Positions 37,137 to 47,670 are shown, numbered from the stretch's first letter. The stretch is DNA of 64,000 nucleotides from Pedobacter roseus (GCF_014395225.1 NZ_CP060723.1:3720001-3784000), one strand, 5' to 3'. A program made the numbers and translations. The notes: generated by a model not told the origin, from the sequence alone.

Positions 37137-39137
37137 ATGAAACTAAACGCACTTAAAAAAAGCGTGTTAAACGCCTGTTTTGCTTCTTCGCTCAGTTTTA
37201 CAGCCATCCCACTGTTGCTGCAGGCTCAAAGCCCGAAAGTGGTCAAAATCAAGTTAGATCAATCCGTTGCCAGGGTTCAGCCCAATATGTGGGGTGTTTT
37301 TTTTGAGGATATCAACTTTGGGGCTGACGGTGGAATTTATGCTGAACTGATTAAAAACAGGTCGTTCGAGTTTACTAAACCCTTAATGGGCTGGAGCATT
37401 CAGCGAAAAAAAGCAAATGAAGGCGAAATTTTGGTCGTTAACCGCAAGGAAGTAAATACAGCTAACCCACGTTACCTGCAGGTTAACAACGAAAACGGCC
37501 CTTTTGGCATCACCAATGAGGGTTTTAAAGGCATTGGTGTTAAAAAAGGCTTACGCTATGATTTCTCGGTGATGTACCGTCAGAAAAGCCCTGGCGTAAC
37601 CCTGCACCTGCAGTTGTTAAGTGCAAACAATAAAGTAATTGGAGAAGGAAATCTTGTTCCTGAGCAAAGCGGCGGCAGTTGGAAAAAACAATCGGCCAGT
37701 TTTACCGCTACAGAAACGGATCCAAAGGCAAAATTCGCCATCATTTTCGAAGGAAAAGGTCAAATTGATTTAGATATGATCTCGCTCTTTCCCGGCGATA
37801 CCTGGAAAGGCCGCAAGCAAGGTTTAAGGGCCGATATGGTTCAGCTTTTAGCAGATATGAAACCTGGCTTTATCCGCTTCCCGGGCGGCTGCATTGTAGA
37901 AGGCACCGATTTGGCCAACCGCTATCAATGGAAAAAAACAATAGGCCCGATAGAAAACAGGCAATTGATCATCAACCGGTGGAATACTGAATTTGCCTAC
38001 CGCTCAGCACCAGATTATTACCAGAGTTTTGGTTTGGGATTTTTCGAATATTTCCAGCTGGCAGAAGATATTGGTTCGGATGCCCTGCCCATTTTAAACT
38101 GCGGCATGGCCTGCCAGTTTAATACCGGTGAAGTGGCTGCCCTGGATGAACTTGACCCTTATGTACAGGATGCCCTTGACCTGATCGAATTTGCCAATGG
38201 CGATGTAAATACCAAATGGGGTAAAATGAGGGCAGATCTGGGGCACCCTAAACCTTTTAATTTAAAAATGATGGGTATTGGAAATGAAAACTGGGGTCCT
38301 CAATACCTGGAGCGATTAGCCATTTTCACCAAGGCCATTAAAGCAAAATATCCTGATTTTAAACTCATCAACAGTTCGGGCACTGATCCGGAGGGCGACC
38401 GTTTTAACCTGCTTAATACTTCGTTAAGAGAAAATAAGGCCGATTTTATAGATGAACATTACTATCGCCCGGCAGATTGGTTTTTGAAAAATGCAGGACG
38501 CTATGATAATTATCCACGGAACGAATCGAAGGTTTTTGTAGGAGAATACGCAGTTCATGCCGATAAAAACTTTGTTGGCAGCAACCGTAATAACTGGCAA
38601 AGTGCATTGGCTTCAGCAGCTTTAATGACGGGTTTGGAGCGCAACGCCGATGTGGTTCAAATGGCTTCTTACGCACCCCTTTTTGCACATATTGATGCCT
38701 GGCAGTGGGCCCCGGATATGATTTGGGTGGATAACCTGAATATTTATGGTACACCCGATTATTATGTGCAAAAACTTTTTGCCACCAATAAAGGAACTGA
38801 CGTGGTTTCAATCACTTTGGATGATAAAAATATCATCGGACAGGATGGATTATATGCCTCTTCGGTACTCGATAAAAACAAAAAAGAGCTGATTATCAAA
38901 ATAGCCAACAATACTGATAAAAGCCAGTCGATTGATTTTGAACTGGATGGAAAAACCAAATTAAAAAGTAGCGGAACAGTAGAAGAACTGGCAGATTCGA
39001 ACCTCAACCAGGTAAATTCATTCGATAATCCACAGGCTTTAAGTCCGAAAGTTTCAGCAATAAATGTAAAAGGCAAAAAACTAAACACCAGCCTAAAACC
39101 CTATTCTTTCAGCGTGATCAAAATCCCTTTCAATTAA
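37137..39137 (+). CDS. GH51 alpha-L-arabinofuranosidase with CBM4-like domain
   Basis: Secreted arabinofuranosidase of 666 residues that removes alpha-L-arabinofuranose from arabinan or arabinogalactan. The signal peptide ends near PLLLQAQ (about 1-31). Family motifs are NMWGVFFEDINFGADGGIY, a carbohydrate-binding (CBM4-like) insertion about 75-220, FIRFPGGCIVEG, the acid/base Glu384 in GIGNENWG and the likely nucleophile Glu470 in FVGEYAVH. A C-terminal beta-sandwich completes the protein. It is the first of five plus-strand genes and lies 37 bp before a second, structurally different GH51. The presence of the CBM-like insertion distinguishes it from that neighbour. Confidence 0.94.
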   Translation: MKLNALKKSVLNACFASSLSFTAIPLLLQAQSPKVVKIKLDQSVARVQPNMWGVFFEDINFGADGGIYAELIKNRSFEFTKPLMGWSIQRKKANEGEILVVNRKEVNTANPRYLQVNNENGPFGITNEGFKGIGVKKGLRYDFSVMYRQKSPGVTLHLQLLSANNKVIGEGNLVPEQSGGSWKKQSASFTATETDPKAKFAIIFEGKGQIDLDMISLFPGDTWKGRKQGLRADMVQLLADMKPGFIRFPGGCIVEGTDLANRYQWKKTIGPIENRQLIINRWNTEFAYRSAPDYYQSFGLGFFEYFQLAEDIGSDALPILNCGMACQFNTGEVAALDELDPYVQDALDLIEFANGDVNTKWGKMRADLGHPKPFNLKMMGIGNENWGPQYLERLAIFTKAIKAKYPDFKLINSSGTDPEGDRFNLLNTSLRENKADFIDEHYYRPADWFLKNAGRYDNYPRNESKVFVGEYAVHADKNFVGSNRNNWQSALASAALMTGLERNADVVQMASYAPLFAHIDAWQWAPDMIWVDNLNIYGTPDYYVQKLFATNKGTDVVSITLDDKNIIGQDGLYASSVLDKNKKELIIKIANNTDKSQSIDFELDGKTKLKSSGTVEELADSNLNQVNSFDNPQALSPKVSAINVKGKKLNTSLKPYSFSVIKIPFN

Positions 39138-39173
39138 AAACCGAGAACCACAAAAAGAAACCCATATAAACAG

Positions 39174-40715
39174 ATGAAAAAATTAATCCTTTCTATCGCT
39201 CTGCTCTGCAGTGGCCTGTTTGCTGATGCACAAACCGAAACTTTGCTCAGCATTAAACCAGCAGGAAATCAAATTGTTAGCAAACACATTTATGGCCATT
39301 TCTCCGAGCATTTGGGCCGATGTATTTACGATGGTTTTTGGGTGGGTGAAAACTCCAGCATCCCAAATAAAGGCAGAATCAGATTAGATGTGGTGGATGC
39401 CTTAAAAAAAATAAAAGTGCCTAACCTGCGTTGGCCAGGGGGTTGTTTTGCCGATGAATACCATTGGCGGGATGGCATAGGCCCGAGAAACGAACGTCCC
39501 AAAATGGTAAATACCAACTGGGGAGGCGTAATTGAAGATAATAGTTTTGGTACGCACGAGTTTCTGGACCTTTGTAAAATGCTCGATTGTGAACCGTACA
39601 TTGCCGGCAATGTAGGTAGCGGAACCGTTGAGGAAATGGCCAAATGGGTAGAATACCTCAATTTTGACGGCGTAAGCCCAATGACAGCCATCCGCAAACA
39701 AAACGGAATGGATAAACCCTGGAAAGTTTCGTTTTGGGGTGTTGGCAACGAGAGCTGGGGCTGCGGAGGAAATATGACTCCTGAATATTACAGCGATTTA
39801 TATAGAAGATACGCTACTTATGCAAGAGATTATGCAGGTGCACCTTTAAAAAGAATTGCCAGTGGTGCCAGTTCTGATGATTACCATTGGACAGAAACCT
39901 GTATGAAAAACATTGGTCCAGGTAGAATGTGGGGATTAACCCTGCATTATTATACCCTACCTACGGGCAATTGGGGCGCCAAAGGTTCGGCCACCAAATT
40001 TGATGAAGAGCAGTATTTCAACACCATGAAAAACTGTTTGCGTATGGAAGAAATTGTGAGCAAACACGCTGCTATTATGGATAAATACGATCCAAAAAAG
40101 AAAGTAGCACTGATTGTTGATGAATGGGGAATCTGGACTGATGTGGAGCCTGGCACAAATCCTGGTTTTCTTTACCAGCAAAACAGCCTGCGCGATGCTT
40201 TAATTGCCGGAACAACGCTTAATATTTTCAACAACCATTCTGACCGTGTGAGAATGGCAAACCTGGCGCAAACCATCAATGTATTACAGGCTTTAATTTT
40301 AACTGAAAAAGATAAAATGGTGCTTACCCCTACTTATCACGTTTTCGATCTGTATAAAGTGCACATGGATGCCAAATACCTGCCCATTAATTTCACCAGC
40401 CCTGATTATAGTTTAGGAGACAAAAAAATCCTGGCGTTGAATGTTTCAGCATCGCAGGATAGTACAGGTGCCATCCACATTTCGCTGGTTAACCTCGATC
40501 CTAAAAACAAAATTGCTTTAAACACCGATTTGGGAGAATTAAAATGGAAAACCGTTACCGGCCAGATTTTAACATCGGCACAGCTTACTGATGTAAATAC
40601 GTTTACAAATGCCAATAAAGTGCACAATGCAAAATTTACCGGAGCTAAAAAATCAGGAAATACATTGAAAGTTGAGCTTCCTGCACAATCTGTTGTCGTA
40701 CTCGAATTAAAATAA
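39174..40715 (+). CDS. GH51 alpha-N-arabinofuranosidase (AbfA type)
   Basis: Arabinofuranosidase of 513 residues with a signal peptide (1-20, ending FADAQ). Motifs match the compact AbfA subgroup: [40 protein letters not shown], acid/base Glu193 in [20 protein letters not shown] and the nucleophile Glu317 in VDEWGIW. It lacks the CBM4-like insertion of the preceding GH51. Length is typical. Two GH51 types in one operon suggest division between linkages or between polymer and oligosaccharide arabinan (inference). The next gene starts 7 bp after the stop. Confidence 0.95.
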   Translation: MKKLILSIALLCSGLFADAQTETLLSIKPAGNQIVSKHIYGHFSEHLGRCIYDGFWVGENSSIPNKGRIRLDVVDALKKIKVPNLRWPGGCFADEYHWRDGIGPRNERPKMVNTNWGGVIEDNSFGTHEFLDLCKMLDCEPYIAGNVGSGTVEEMAKWVEYLNFDGVSPMTAIRKQNGMDKPWKVSFWGVGNESWGCGGNMTPEYYSDLYRRYATYARDYAGAPLKRIASGASSDDYHWTETCMKNIGPGRMWGLTLHYYTLPTGNWGAKGSATKFDEEQYFNTMKNCLRMEEIVSKHAAIMDKYDPKKKVALIVDEWGIWTDVEPGTNPGFLYQQNSLRDALIAGTTLNIFNNHSDRVRMANLAQTINVLQALILTEKDKMVLTPTYHVFDLYKVHMDAKYLPINFTSPDYSLGDKKILALNVSASQDSTGAIHISLVNLDPKNKIALNTDLGELKWKTVTGQILTSAQLTDVNTFTNANKVHNAKFTGAKKSGNTLKVELPAQSVVVLELK

Positions 40716-40722
40716 TCCCGTG

Positions 40723-42654
40723 ATGAAATATAAAGCCCTTGCCCTGGCATTTTCAATAATTGCCACCATGCAGACGCTCCATGCGCAAAACAGATACGAA
40801 ATCAGTAGTCCTGATAAAACCCTTAAGGTTACCGTTGTTTTAGCGCAGCAGCAATTATCTTATACCATCAGCCGCAATGGTGCCGAAGTGCTTAATACTT
40901 CAAGCTTGGGCTTGGTCCGCGCCGACGAAGATTTTTCAAAAAAACTTTCCATTTTATCGGTTTCTAAAAATGAGCTGGTTAAAGACAGTTATACTTTAAA
41001 AAACGCAAAGCGCTTGCTTAACAATTATGCCGCTAACAAAAGAATAATCCATTTGCAGACACCATCAAAGCAGAAAATGGATGTCATCTTCCAGGTATCT
41101 GATGATGGTGTTGCCTTCCGATATTATTTCCCTGACCGCGATGCAAAAATTAAAAAATTAGCAGAAGAAAAAACCTCTTTTCACTTTTTTAACGGTGCTA
41201 AAGCCTGGATGCAACCCATGTCGGTCGCAAAAACAGGCTGGGAAAGTACGAACCCATCTTACGAAGAATATTACAAAAAGGAAATTAATGTGGGTACCCC
41301 TGCCCCAACAAATGCAGGCTGGGTTTATCCGGCTTTGTTCAACTATAAAGATACCTGGCTTTTGATCTCAGAAAGTGGCCTGGATGGCAATTATTGCGCA
41401 ACACGCCTTAAACAAAATTCAGCCGATGGAAATTATGAAGTCGGTTTTCCTGATCAAAGAGAAGCTTTTACAGGGCAAAATGTAAACCCCGAATCTGAAT
41501 TGCCATGGTACACGCCCTGGCGCATTATTGCCATCGGCAGTTTAAAAACCATCACCGGATCTACCCTTGGGACCGATCTGGCCTACCCTGCCAAAAGCAA
41601 TATCAACCCCGATTTATTTCAGTTGGGCAAGGCCTCATGGAGCTGGATTATTTTAAAGGATAACTCCATCACTTATGATGTACAAAAGAAATACATCGAT
41701 TTTGCTGCAGATATGAAATGGGAGTTTTGCCTGATCGATGTAGACTGGGACACCAAAATTGGTTTTGATAAAATGCAGGAACTGGCAGATTATGCTAAAT
41801 CAAAAAATGTGGGTTTAATCCTCTGGTATAATTCTGCAGGCGATTGGAATACCGTAAAATACACGCCCAGAAACAAACTTAATGTTAAAGAAAGCCGCTT
41901 GAAAGAATTTGCAATGCTCCAAAAAATGGGTATTAAAGGCATTAAGGTCGACTTTTTTGGTGGCGATGGGCAATCGATGATTAAATATTACCTTGAAATT
42001 TTTGAAGATGCCGCCAAATTCGGTTTAAGTGTAAACTGCCATGGTGCCACCTTACCAAGAGGCTGGCAACGTACCTACCCTAACCTGGTAACCATGGAAT
42101 CGATTAGAGGAATGGAATTTATTACTTTCGAACAGGAGAATGCCAATGAAGAACCGCTGCATGCCACCACCATCCCTTTTACCAGGAATGTGTTCGACCC
42201 CATGGATTTTACCCCAATGACCTTGAACAAACTCCCAAAAATAAACCGTAATACCACAAATGGTTTCGAACTTGCCTTACCTGTAATTTTCCAGTCGGGA
42301 GTACAGCATTTGGCAGAAACGCCTGATGGAATGGCTAAAGTACCTGCTTACGTTAAAACATTTTTGCAAAACTTTCCATCCAGCTGGTCAGATACGAAAC
42401 TGATTGACGGTTATCCGGGCAAATTTGTGGTAATGGCCAGAAAATCGGGCAACAAATGGTACATCGGCGGCATAAACGGCGAAACTTTTGCGAAAGAAAT
42501 CAGTTTTGATGGTAATAAATTTGGAGGAAAAACAGCCACATTGATTACAGATGGAAATGAAGATCTTTCATTTGTTAAAAGCGAACTCACCTCAAACGCA
42601 ACTATTAAAATTACCATGAAACCACATGGAGGATTTGTTTTAGTGATAGAATAA
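40723..42654 (+). CDS. GH97 retaining alpha-galactosidase-type enzyme
   Basis: Secreted enzyme of 643 residues. ATG at 40723 is preferred over an in-frame GTG at 40720. The signal peptide ends near MQTLHAQ (1-22). The N-terminal beta-sandwich (YEISSPDKTLKVTV, FQVSDDGVAFRYYF) and the (beta/alpha)8 barrel (ASWSWIILKD, CLIDVDWD, GLILWYNSAGDW) are typical GH97. KGIKVDFFGGDGQ places an Asp (410) where retaining members such as the Bacteroides alpha-galactosidase carry their nucleophile; inverting SusB-type alpha-glucosidases lack it. Alpha-galactosidase or beta-L-arabinopyranosidase activity is therefore likeliest. Its stop is 1 bp from the next start. Confidence 0.9.
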   Translation: MKYKALALAFSIIATMQTLHAQNRYEISSPDKTLKVTVVLAQQQLSYTISRNGAEVLNTSSLGLVRADEDFSKKLSILSVSKNELVKDSYTLKNAKRLLNNYAANKRIIHLQTPSKQKMDVIFQVSDDGVAFRYYFPDRDAKIKKLAEEKTSFHFFNGAKAWMQPMSVAKTGWESTNPSYEEYYKKEINVGTPAPTNAGWVYPALFNYKDTWLLISESGLDGNYCATRLKQNSADGNYEVGFPDQREAFTGQNVNPESELPWYTPWRIIAIGSLKTITGSTLGTDLAYPAKSNINPDLFQLGKASWSWIILKDNSITYDVQKKYIDFAADMKWEFCLIDVDWDTKIGFDKMQELADYAKSKNVGLILWYNSAGDWNTVKYTPRNKLNVKESRLKEFAMLQKMGIKGIKVDFFGGDGQSMIKYYLEIFEDAAKFGLSVNCHGATLPRGWQRTYPNLVTMESIRGMEFITFEQENANEEPLHATTIPFTRNVFDPMDFTPMTLNKLPKINRNTTNGFELALPVIFQSGVQHLAETPDGMAKVPAYVKTFLQNFPSSWSDTKLIDGYPGKFVVMARKSGNKWYIGGINGETFAKEISFDGNKFGGKTATLITDGNEDLSFVKSELTSNATIKITMKPHGGFVLVIE

Positions 42655-42655
42655 C

Positions 42656-43591
42656 ATGAAAAAACTGATATACTTTTCAATCGCATTGCTCTTTGCGGCT
42701 ATTCAGGCAAAGGCCCAAACCCAAAAGGATGTTTATCTTTTTGCTTATTTCAAAAATAACGGAGAGGATGGTTTACATCTTGCTTATAGTACCGACGCTT
42801 ACAAATGGAGCGCGCTTAAAAATGACTCTTCCTTTTTGAAACCAACGGTGAGTAAGGATAAATTAATGAGGGATCCTTGTATTATCCGCGGTGCTGATGG
42901 TTTATTCCACATGGTTTGGACGGTAAGCTGGAAAGATAAAGGCATTGGTTATGCCAGCTCTAAAGATTTAATTACCTGGAGCGAACAACAGTTTATTCCG
43001 GTAATGGCCAAAGAAGATGGCGCCAGAAATACCTGGGCACCCGAAATTACTTACGATAGTAAAAGCAAACTGTACATGATTTACTGGGCAAGTACCATCA
43101 CCGGCAGATTTACCGAAACGGCCTCTAAAATGGAAGATGGCTACAACCATCGCATTTATTATGTGACCACCAAAGATTTTAAAAGTTTTTCTGATACCAA
43201 ATTGCTTTATGAGCCTGGTTTTAATGTAATTGACGCCACCATTGTAAATAATGATGGAAGATTTGTGATGTTTTTAAAAGATGAAACCCGCGAGCCTGCT
43301 CAAAAAAACATCAAAGTGGCTTATGCAAAACAACTAATTGGTCCCTATTCGAAAGCAAGCGCAGCCATTACCGGAAATTACTGGGCCGAAGGACCAACAA
43401 CCCTAAGAAAAGGTAACGATTGGCTGGTTTATTTTGATAAATACCGCGATCATAAATATGGCGCCATTCTATCAACAGATTTAAAAAACTGGACCGATGT
43501 TTCTGAAAAAATCTCTCTTCCAAAAGGATTAAGACACGGAACAATTTTAAACATTAGCCATAACGAATTAAAAGCGCTATTAACCCAATAA
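42656..43591 (+). CDS. GH43 arabinosidase-type enzyme
   Basis: Five-bladed beta-propeller glycosidase of 311 residues with a signal peptide (1-21, ending IQAKAQ). Likely catalytic residues are the base Asp in LMRDPCIIR, the pKa-modulating position near NVIDATIVNNDG, and the acid Glu in YWAEGPTTLR; NTWAPEI is also conserved. The short length means there is no C-terminal beta-sandwich. It follows GH97 by one base and precedes another GH43 by two, so the genes are translationally coupled. Alpha-L-arabinofuranosidase is the likely activity given the two GH51 neighbours; other GH43 activities remain possible. Confidence 0.88.
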   Translation: MKKLIYFSIALLFAAIQAKAQTQKDVYLFAYFKNNGEDGLHLAYSTDAYKWSALKNDSSFLKPTVSKDKLMRDPCIIRGADGLFHMVWTVSWKDKGIGYASSKDLITWSEQQFIPVMAKEDGARNTWAPEITYDSKSKLYMIYWASTITGRFTETASKMEDGYNHRIYYVTTKDFKSFSDTKLLYEPGFNVIDATIVNNDGRFVMFLKDETREPAQKNIKVAYAKQLIGPYSKASAAITGNYWAEGPTTLRKGNDWLVYFDKYRDHKYGAILSTDLKNWTDVSEKISLPKGLRHGTILNISHNELKALLTQ

Positions 43592-43593
43592 GC

Positions 43594-44559
43594 ATGAAAA
43601 AAATATTCTTATCGATCTTAGGTTTTTCCATGAGTTTACTCAGTGTAAAAGCACAAGAGAAAATTATCGTTTCAAAAGGCAACCCGATTATTACGGATAA
43701 ATACACTGCCGACCCGGCTGCTTTTGTTCATGGCGATTCGGTTTACTTATATACCGGGCATGATGTGGCGCCCAAAGGCAAAGAACGTTACGAAATGCAC
43801 GAATGGTTATGTTATTCATCGGCCGATATGGTAACCTGGAAGGAACATCCATCGCCATTAAATGTAAAAAATTTCGCCTGGGCCAGCGATGATGCGTGGG
43901 CTTCGCAGGTTATTGAACGTGATGGAAAGTTTTACTGGTATGTGGCCATCCAGCACGGCACCATCCATGGTAAATCAATTGGTGTGGCAGTGGCCGATAA
44001 TCCCCGCGGACCTTTTAAAGATGCAATTGGAAAAGCTTTGATTACGAACGATATGACCACTGATGTAAAAATTAGCTGGGATGATATTGACCCAACGGTA
44101 ATTATTGATGATGACGGACAGGCATATTTATTTTGGGGCAATCAACAATGTTACTATGCCAAATTGAAAAAAAATATGATTGAATTGGATGGTCCCATTC
44201 AGAAAGTAAACGTTCCCGGATTTACAGAAGCACCATGGATCCATAAACGCAAAAACTGGTATTATTTATCTTATGCATCTGGTTTCCCTGAAAAGATTGT
44301 TTATGCCATGAGCAAGAATGTGAATGGTCCCTGGGAGTATAAAGGGATTTTAAATGAAATTGCCGGAAACTCGAACACCAACCACCAGGCCATCATTGAT
44401 TTTAAAGGAAAATCGTATTTCATTTACCATAACGGTGCCATTAATACCGATGGTGGTAGCTTTAGAAGATCAGTTTGCATTGATTATTTAAACTATAACA
44501 GCGATGGAACGATTAAAAGAATTGTAATGACGAGTGAGGGGGTGAAGAAGGCGAGATAA
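43594..44559 (+). CDS. GH43 arabinofuranosidase/xylosidase-type enzyme
   Basis: GH43 enzyme of 321 residues, last gene of the plus-strand operon. The signal peptide ends near LLSVKAQ (1-20). The three acidic residues are visible: base Asp in YTADPAAFVHGDSVYLYTGHD, the middle Asp in WDDIDPTVIIDDDG and the acid Glu in GFTEAPWIHKR. NHQAIIDFKGKSYFIYHN is a typical C-terminal GH43 stretch. It belongs to a different GH43 subgroup from the preceding gene. A gene-free repeat region follows and the next gene is convergent. Confidence 0.9.
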   Translation: MKKIFLSILGFSMSLLSVKAQEKIIVSKGNPIITDKYTADPAAFVHGDSVYLYTGHDVAPKGKERYEMHEWLCYSSADMVTWKEHPSPLNVKNFAWASDDAWASQVIERDGKFYWYVAIQHGTIHGKSIGVAVADNPRGPFKDAIGKALITNDMTTDVKISWDDIDPTVIIDDDGQAYLFWGNQQCYYAKLKKNMIELDGPIQKVNVPGFTEAPWIHKRKNWYYLSYASGFPEKIVYAMSKNVNGPWEYKGILNEIAGNSNTNHQAIIDFKGKSYFIYHNGAINTDGGSFRRSVCIDYLNYNSDGTIKRIVMTSEGVKKAR

Positions 44560-44565
44560 AAATAG

Positions 44566-44875
44566 TGCCTTCATTCCCGCGCAGGCGAGAATCTTAAAGC
44601 CCTTGCATTAAGATCCTCAATCAACCCGATAGCTATCGGGTAGGGAATGACGAACTCCACTTTTTAATCTGCTGGTTTATTTTCAAAAAGAGTTAAAGTA
44701 ATATTAGAAAAATCGTCATCTCGACCGAAGCAACGCGCAGTGGAGAGATCTTTGAACTATATTAAAAGATTTCTTCCCTAATCTTCGGGATCGAAAAGGA
44801 CGCCACAGCTATACATAAAAAAATAACGCCATCATTCCCTCGCAAGCGGGAATCTTAAAGCCCTTGAATTACGAC
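44566..44875. repeat. Mosaic of REP-like elements between convergent operons
   Basis: The 320-bp gap between convergent genes holds a CATTCCCGCGCAGGCGAGAATC copy (about 44573), the palindrome CCCGATAGCTATCGGG at 44625-44640 followed by GGGAATGACGA, a CGTCATCTCGACCGAAGCAACGCGCAG-like block near 44710, and a third CATTCCCTCGCAAGCGGGAATC copy near 44830. These match elements at 18699, 28826 and 56072. No protein-coding signal is seen, and the folds may serve as terminators for both operons. Confidence 0.7.
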
Positions 44876-44879
44876 AAAA

Positions 44880-46207
44880 TTAATTCCCATCTGGTTTAAC
44901 CAAACTACTTTTAGGACTTTCCGGCCATTTCCAAGCATTCGGATCATCAGGTTTTGCAGGATTAAAATCGGGCAGATCGTTAACCAGGTACTGAGCAATG
45001 CCCAGTTTTTGCGATTTGATGCCTAAGATGATGCATTGCGCAATTTCATAAGCGCCGTAAGGGTTAAAGTGCGTATTATCGGCCAAAGGTTTATCCTGCC
45101 CCGGGTAGCTATTTGCCGGATAATGTACAAAAGCTTTGATCGAATTTTGTTCTCCCAAAGCATTAAACAGTTCGGTTGTCATGGCATTAAGATCAATTAA
45201 AGCTACATTTTCGTCCGCAGCAACTTTTCTTGCCGCTTCAGGAAAATCGCCCAGGGAGTTTTGTATTTTACCATCGGCACCAAAAGACCGCCTGCTGGTT
45301 GAAGTTACCACCACCGGAATTCCACCTTTTTTCTTTACCTCAGTTATAAATGTTTTCAAGCGCTCCGTGTACGATTTATATGCACCATCATTAGGTCCCT
45401 TCTCTTTCTGATCATTGTGCCCAAATTCAATAAATAAATAATCGCCGGGCTTCATTACACTCAATACTTTAGCTAACCGTTTACTGCCTAAAAATGAGCC
45501 AAGCGTTAAGCCCGATTCTGCATGGTTGGCTATCGCTACGCCTGGTTTAAAAAACCGGGGATCATCTGTCCCCATGATGCCCATGGCTCATCGTCCTGGT
45601 TAACCACTGTTGAGTTCCCCGCTAAAAATACCGTTATCTGATCCTTAACCTGCTCAATTTCCATGGCCGCTAATGCCGTATTCTGATCAAATTCGAGTGT
45701 AAGTTTATCATCCCAATCAAGTTTTGTTAATTCGCGTGGTTTTAATGTCACCACCTGTCCACCGCTGATATTTCTGTTTTTAATATTGACAATAAAAGTT
45801 CTGGTGATCAACTCGCCAGCTTTTGTTTTAACGTTTTCGAGCATCAAGCGGCGCGATTCGGCTTTAACAGTTGTTACAGCAGCAGCTTTCGGATCGCCTA
45901 AGGTTAAGGTGATTTTATAATTTCCTTCAGGTACGGCAACAGAAAAGTAAAATGGCCTGGTACTTTTAACCAGATCGGCAGTGAGTGCATTTTTACCGCC
46001 ATAATCAACAGCTTCTACTTTTGTATCAAAATCAAATCCATATTTCTGATTACCGGAAAAACTTGTTTCGGGTAGGATCTGAATATAATCCTTAGCTACT
46101 TTTCCCGGGCCAAAATCAAATTTATAGGCCAGTTTCTGTTGGGCAGAACCTTCATTATAAAAGAACACAGCTAATGTGCTTAATAAAAATATCCTTTTGA
46201 TTGTCAT
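44880..46207 (-). pseudogene. Frameshifted CE12-type acetylesterase with N-terminal beta-sandwich
   Basis: Two overlapping frames encode one esterase. The upstream frame starts at 46207 with a signal peptide (ending EGSAQ), a galactose-binding-like sandwich (YKFDFGPGKVAKDY, about 25-165) and the SGNH start VFLAGNSTVV, then ends at 45536 after WASWGQMIPGFLNQA. The downstream frame continues the family consensus RFFKPGVAIANHAESG, then FIEFGHNDQ and DNTHFNPYG with the Asp-His pair. One missing base in the CCCC run (plus-strand GGGG 45557-45560) would join them as MIPRFFKPG. It follows GH28 by 40 bp in one operon. A true mutation, a sequencing error or frameshifting at TTTAAAC (45545-45551) are alternatives. 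Confidence 0.85.
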
Positions 46208-46247
46208 ACCGTAATTTTTACTTTATATGTTTTTTGAGTGATACCCA

Positions 46248-47615
46248 TTATTTTTGCTCCACAAAACCGTTCACATTTTCATGAATGCTAGCTGGGCCGC
46301 TAACTACATCAGCAGTGACCTTTTTTAAGGAAATATGCTCAATTGGCTGTTTTTTCTCTCCCAAAATCCTGGATATAAACTTTACCTCTTTTGCCCTAAT
46401 CTGCTCTAAAAAAACATCCTTTATGGGGGTTAACCTCACTTCGACGGTTGGCACCAGGGTTTTCCATTGATAAAGCACATTGGTTTCGATGCCCAATATT
46501 CCAAGATCTATTTTACCTGACGTAATGTTTTTCGCAAAAATATTTTTCACATAACCGCCCATGCGTTCGTTGGTTTTGATAAAAATGAGGTGATTCAGTT
46601 TTGCACCATCCTGAACTTTGCAGTTTTCGATAAATATATTTTCAATCCCGCCCGAAAGTTCACTCCCTATGGCCAACAGCTGATGTCCGTTTTTAACCAG
46701 GCAATTCCTGATCACGATATTTTTAGAAGGCGTTTTTAACCGCCACCCTTCGGGATTTCGTCCTGATTTTATCGCAATTGCATCATCGCCCTGATCGAAC
46801 ACACAATCTTCAATGAGCACGTTTTGGCTCATTTCTGGATCAATACCATCATTGTTATGTCCATGTGCAAAAACATTGATTTTCCTGATGACCACATTTT
46901 TTGAAAGATAAGGATGTATGGTCCAAAATGGGCTATTGGTGATCTTTATTCCTTCGAGTAATACATTTTCGCAGCGGTTAAACTGGATAAACTGCGGGCG
47001 CAGATGTGCAGAATCATTGGCCATTTGCCTTTTTTCCACCGGGTTGTAGGCCGCCGCCATATTGTACAGTTTTTTTATACTTTCTAAATGGGCCTGAGGC
47101 CTGGCAAACCAGCCTTTCCATACCTCCATTTTTGCTTTTATTTCGCCTTCACCGGTAATCGCTATATTTTTGCATTGGTAAGCATAAATCAATGGCGAGT
47201 AATTGTAACACTCAAGCCCCTCCCAGGAACTGGGTACTGCAGGTAAGTAATCTTCAGGATCATCAGAAAATAAAAGGACAGCCCCTTTGTTTAAATGAAG
47301 ATTAACGTTACTCATTAAATGAATTTTACCCGTTAACCATTCGCCCTCAGGGATCACAACAATGCCTCCCTTTTCTTTATTTGCCTGGATAATTGCGCTA
47401 GAAATCGCTTTTGATGTTTTTACTTTATCTCCCTGAACGGCGCCAAAATCTGCAATGGAAAATTGTTTGCTTACTGAAAAATCGGGAATTTTAATGGCAG
47501 GCATATTAAATGGCGCATCGACCTTTACCGCTATGATTTTAATCGGTAACCTTTTATTAATGAAGGATAGGCCGAGGAGGGATACAAAAATCAGAAGTAA
47601 TTTCTTTTTACTCAT
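46248..47615 (-). CDS. GH28 polygalacturonase-like enzyme
   Basis: GH28 beta-helix enzyme of 455 residues. The N-terminal hydrophobic stretch (LLLIFVSLLGLSFI) is a signal peptide or anchor. Canonical motifs are present: NNDGID (254-259), GDDAIAIKSG (276-285) and VKNGHQLLAIGSELSGG with His311 at the GHG position. It is therefore a better match to active polygalacturonases than the other GH28 in the window (35373). A loop with NMAAAYNPVEKRQ around 185-200 is characteristic of a Bacteroidota subgroup of unclear specificity. It heads a two-gene operon with the CE12-type esterase and has the shared promoter 55 bp upstream. Galacturonate release from pectic backbone is likely. Confidence 0.9.
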   Translation of the reverse strand: MSKKKLLLIFVSLLGLSFINKRLPIKIIAVKVDAPFNMPAIKIPDFSVSKQFSIADFGAVQGDKVKTSKAISSAIIQANKEKGGIVVIPEGEWLTGKIHLMSNVNLHLNKGAVLLFSDDPEDYLPAVPSSWEGLECYNYSPLIYAYQCKNIAITGEGEIKAKMEVWKGWFARPQAHLESIKKLYNMAAAYNPVEKRQMANDSAHLRPQFIQFNRCENVLLEGIKITNSPFWTIHPYLSKNVVIRKINVFAHGHNNDGIDPEMSQNVLIEDCVFDQGDDAIAIKSGRNPEGWRLKTPSKNIVIRNCLVKNGHQLLAIGSELSGGIENIFIENCKVQDGAKLNHLIFIKTNERMGGYVKNIFAKNITSGKIDLGILGIETNVLYQWKTLVPTVEVRLTPIKDVFLEQIRAKEVKFISRILGEKKQPIEHISLKKVTADVVSGPASIHENVNGFVEQK

Positions 47616-47670
47616 AAGCTGGGAATACGCATGCCTTTCGACAGGGTAAGAATTAATACCTGGTTAAAAT

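Noticed and set aside
38446-39088. Minus-strand frames of 121 and 108 codons
   Set aside because: Antisense to the first GH51 and overlapping each other; no domain seen.
39326-39748. 140-codon minus-strand frame
   Set aside because: Antisense to the second GH51, which has all catalytic motifs intact.
40720-40722. GTG start for GH97
   Set aside because: ATG follows immediately in frame and opens a good signal peptide; the GTG adds only one residue.
45536-45584. Two separate overlapping genes for the esterase halves
   Set aside because: The upstream half ends within the conserved SGNH block and the downstream half lacks a signal peptide and the block I Ser; together they match one esterase.
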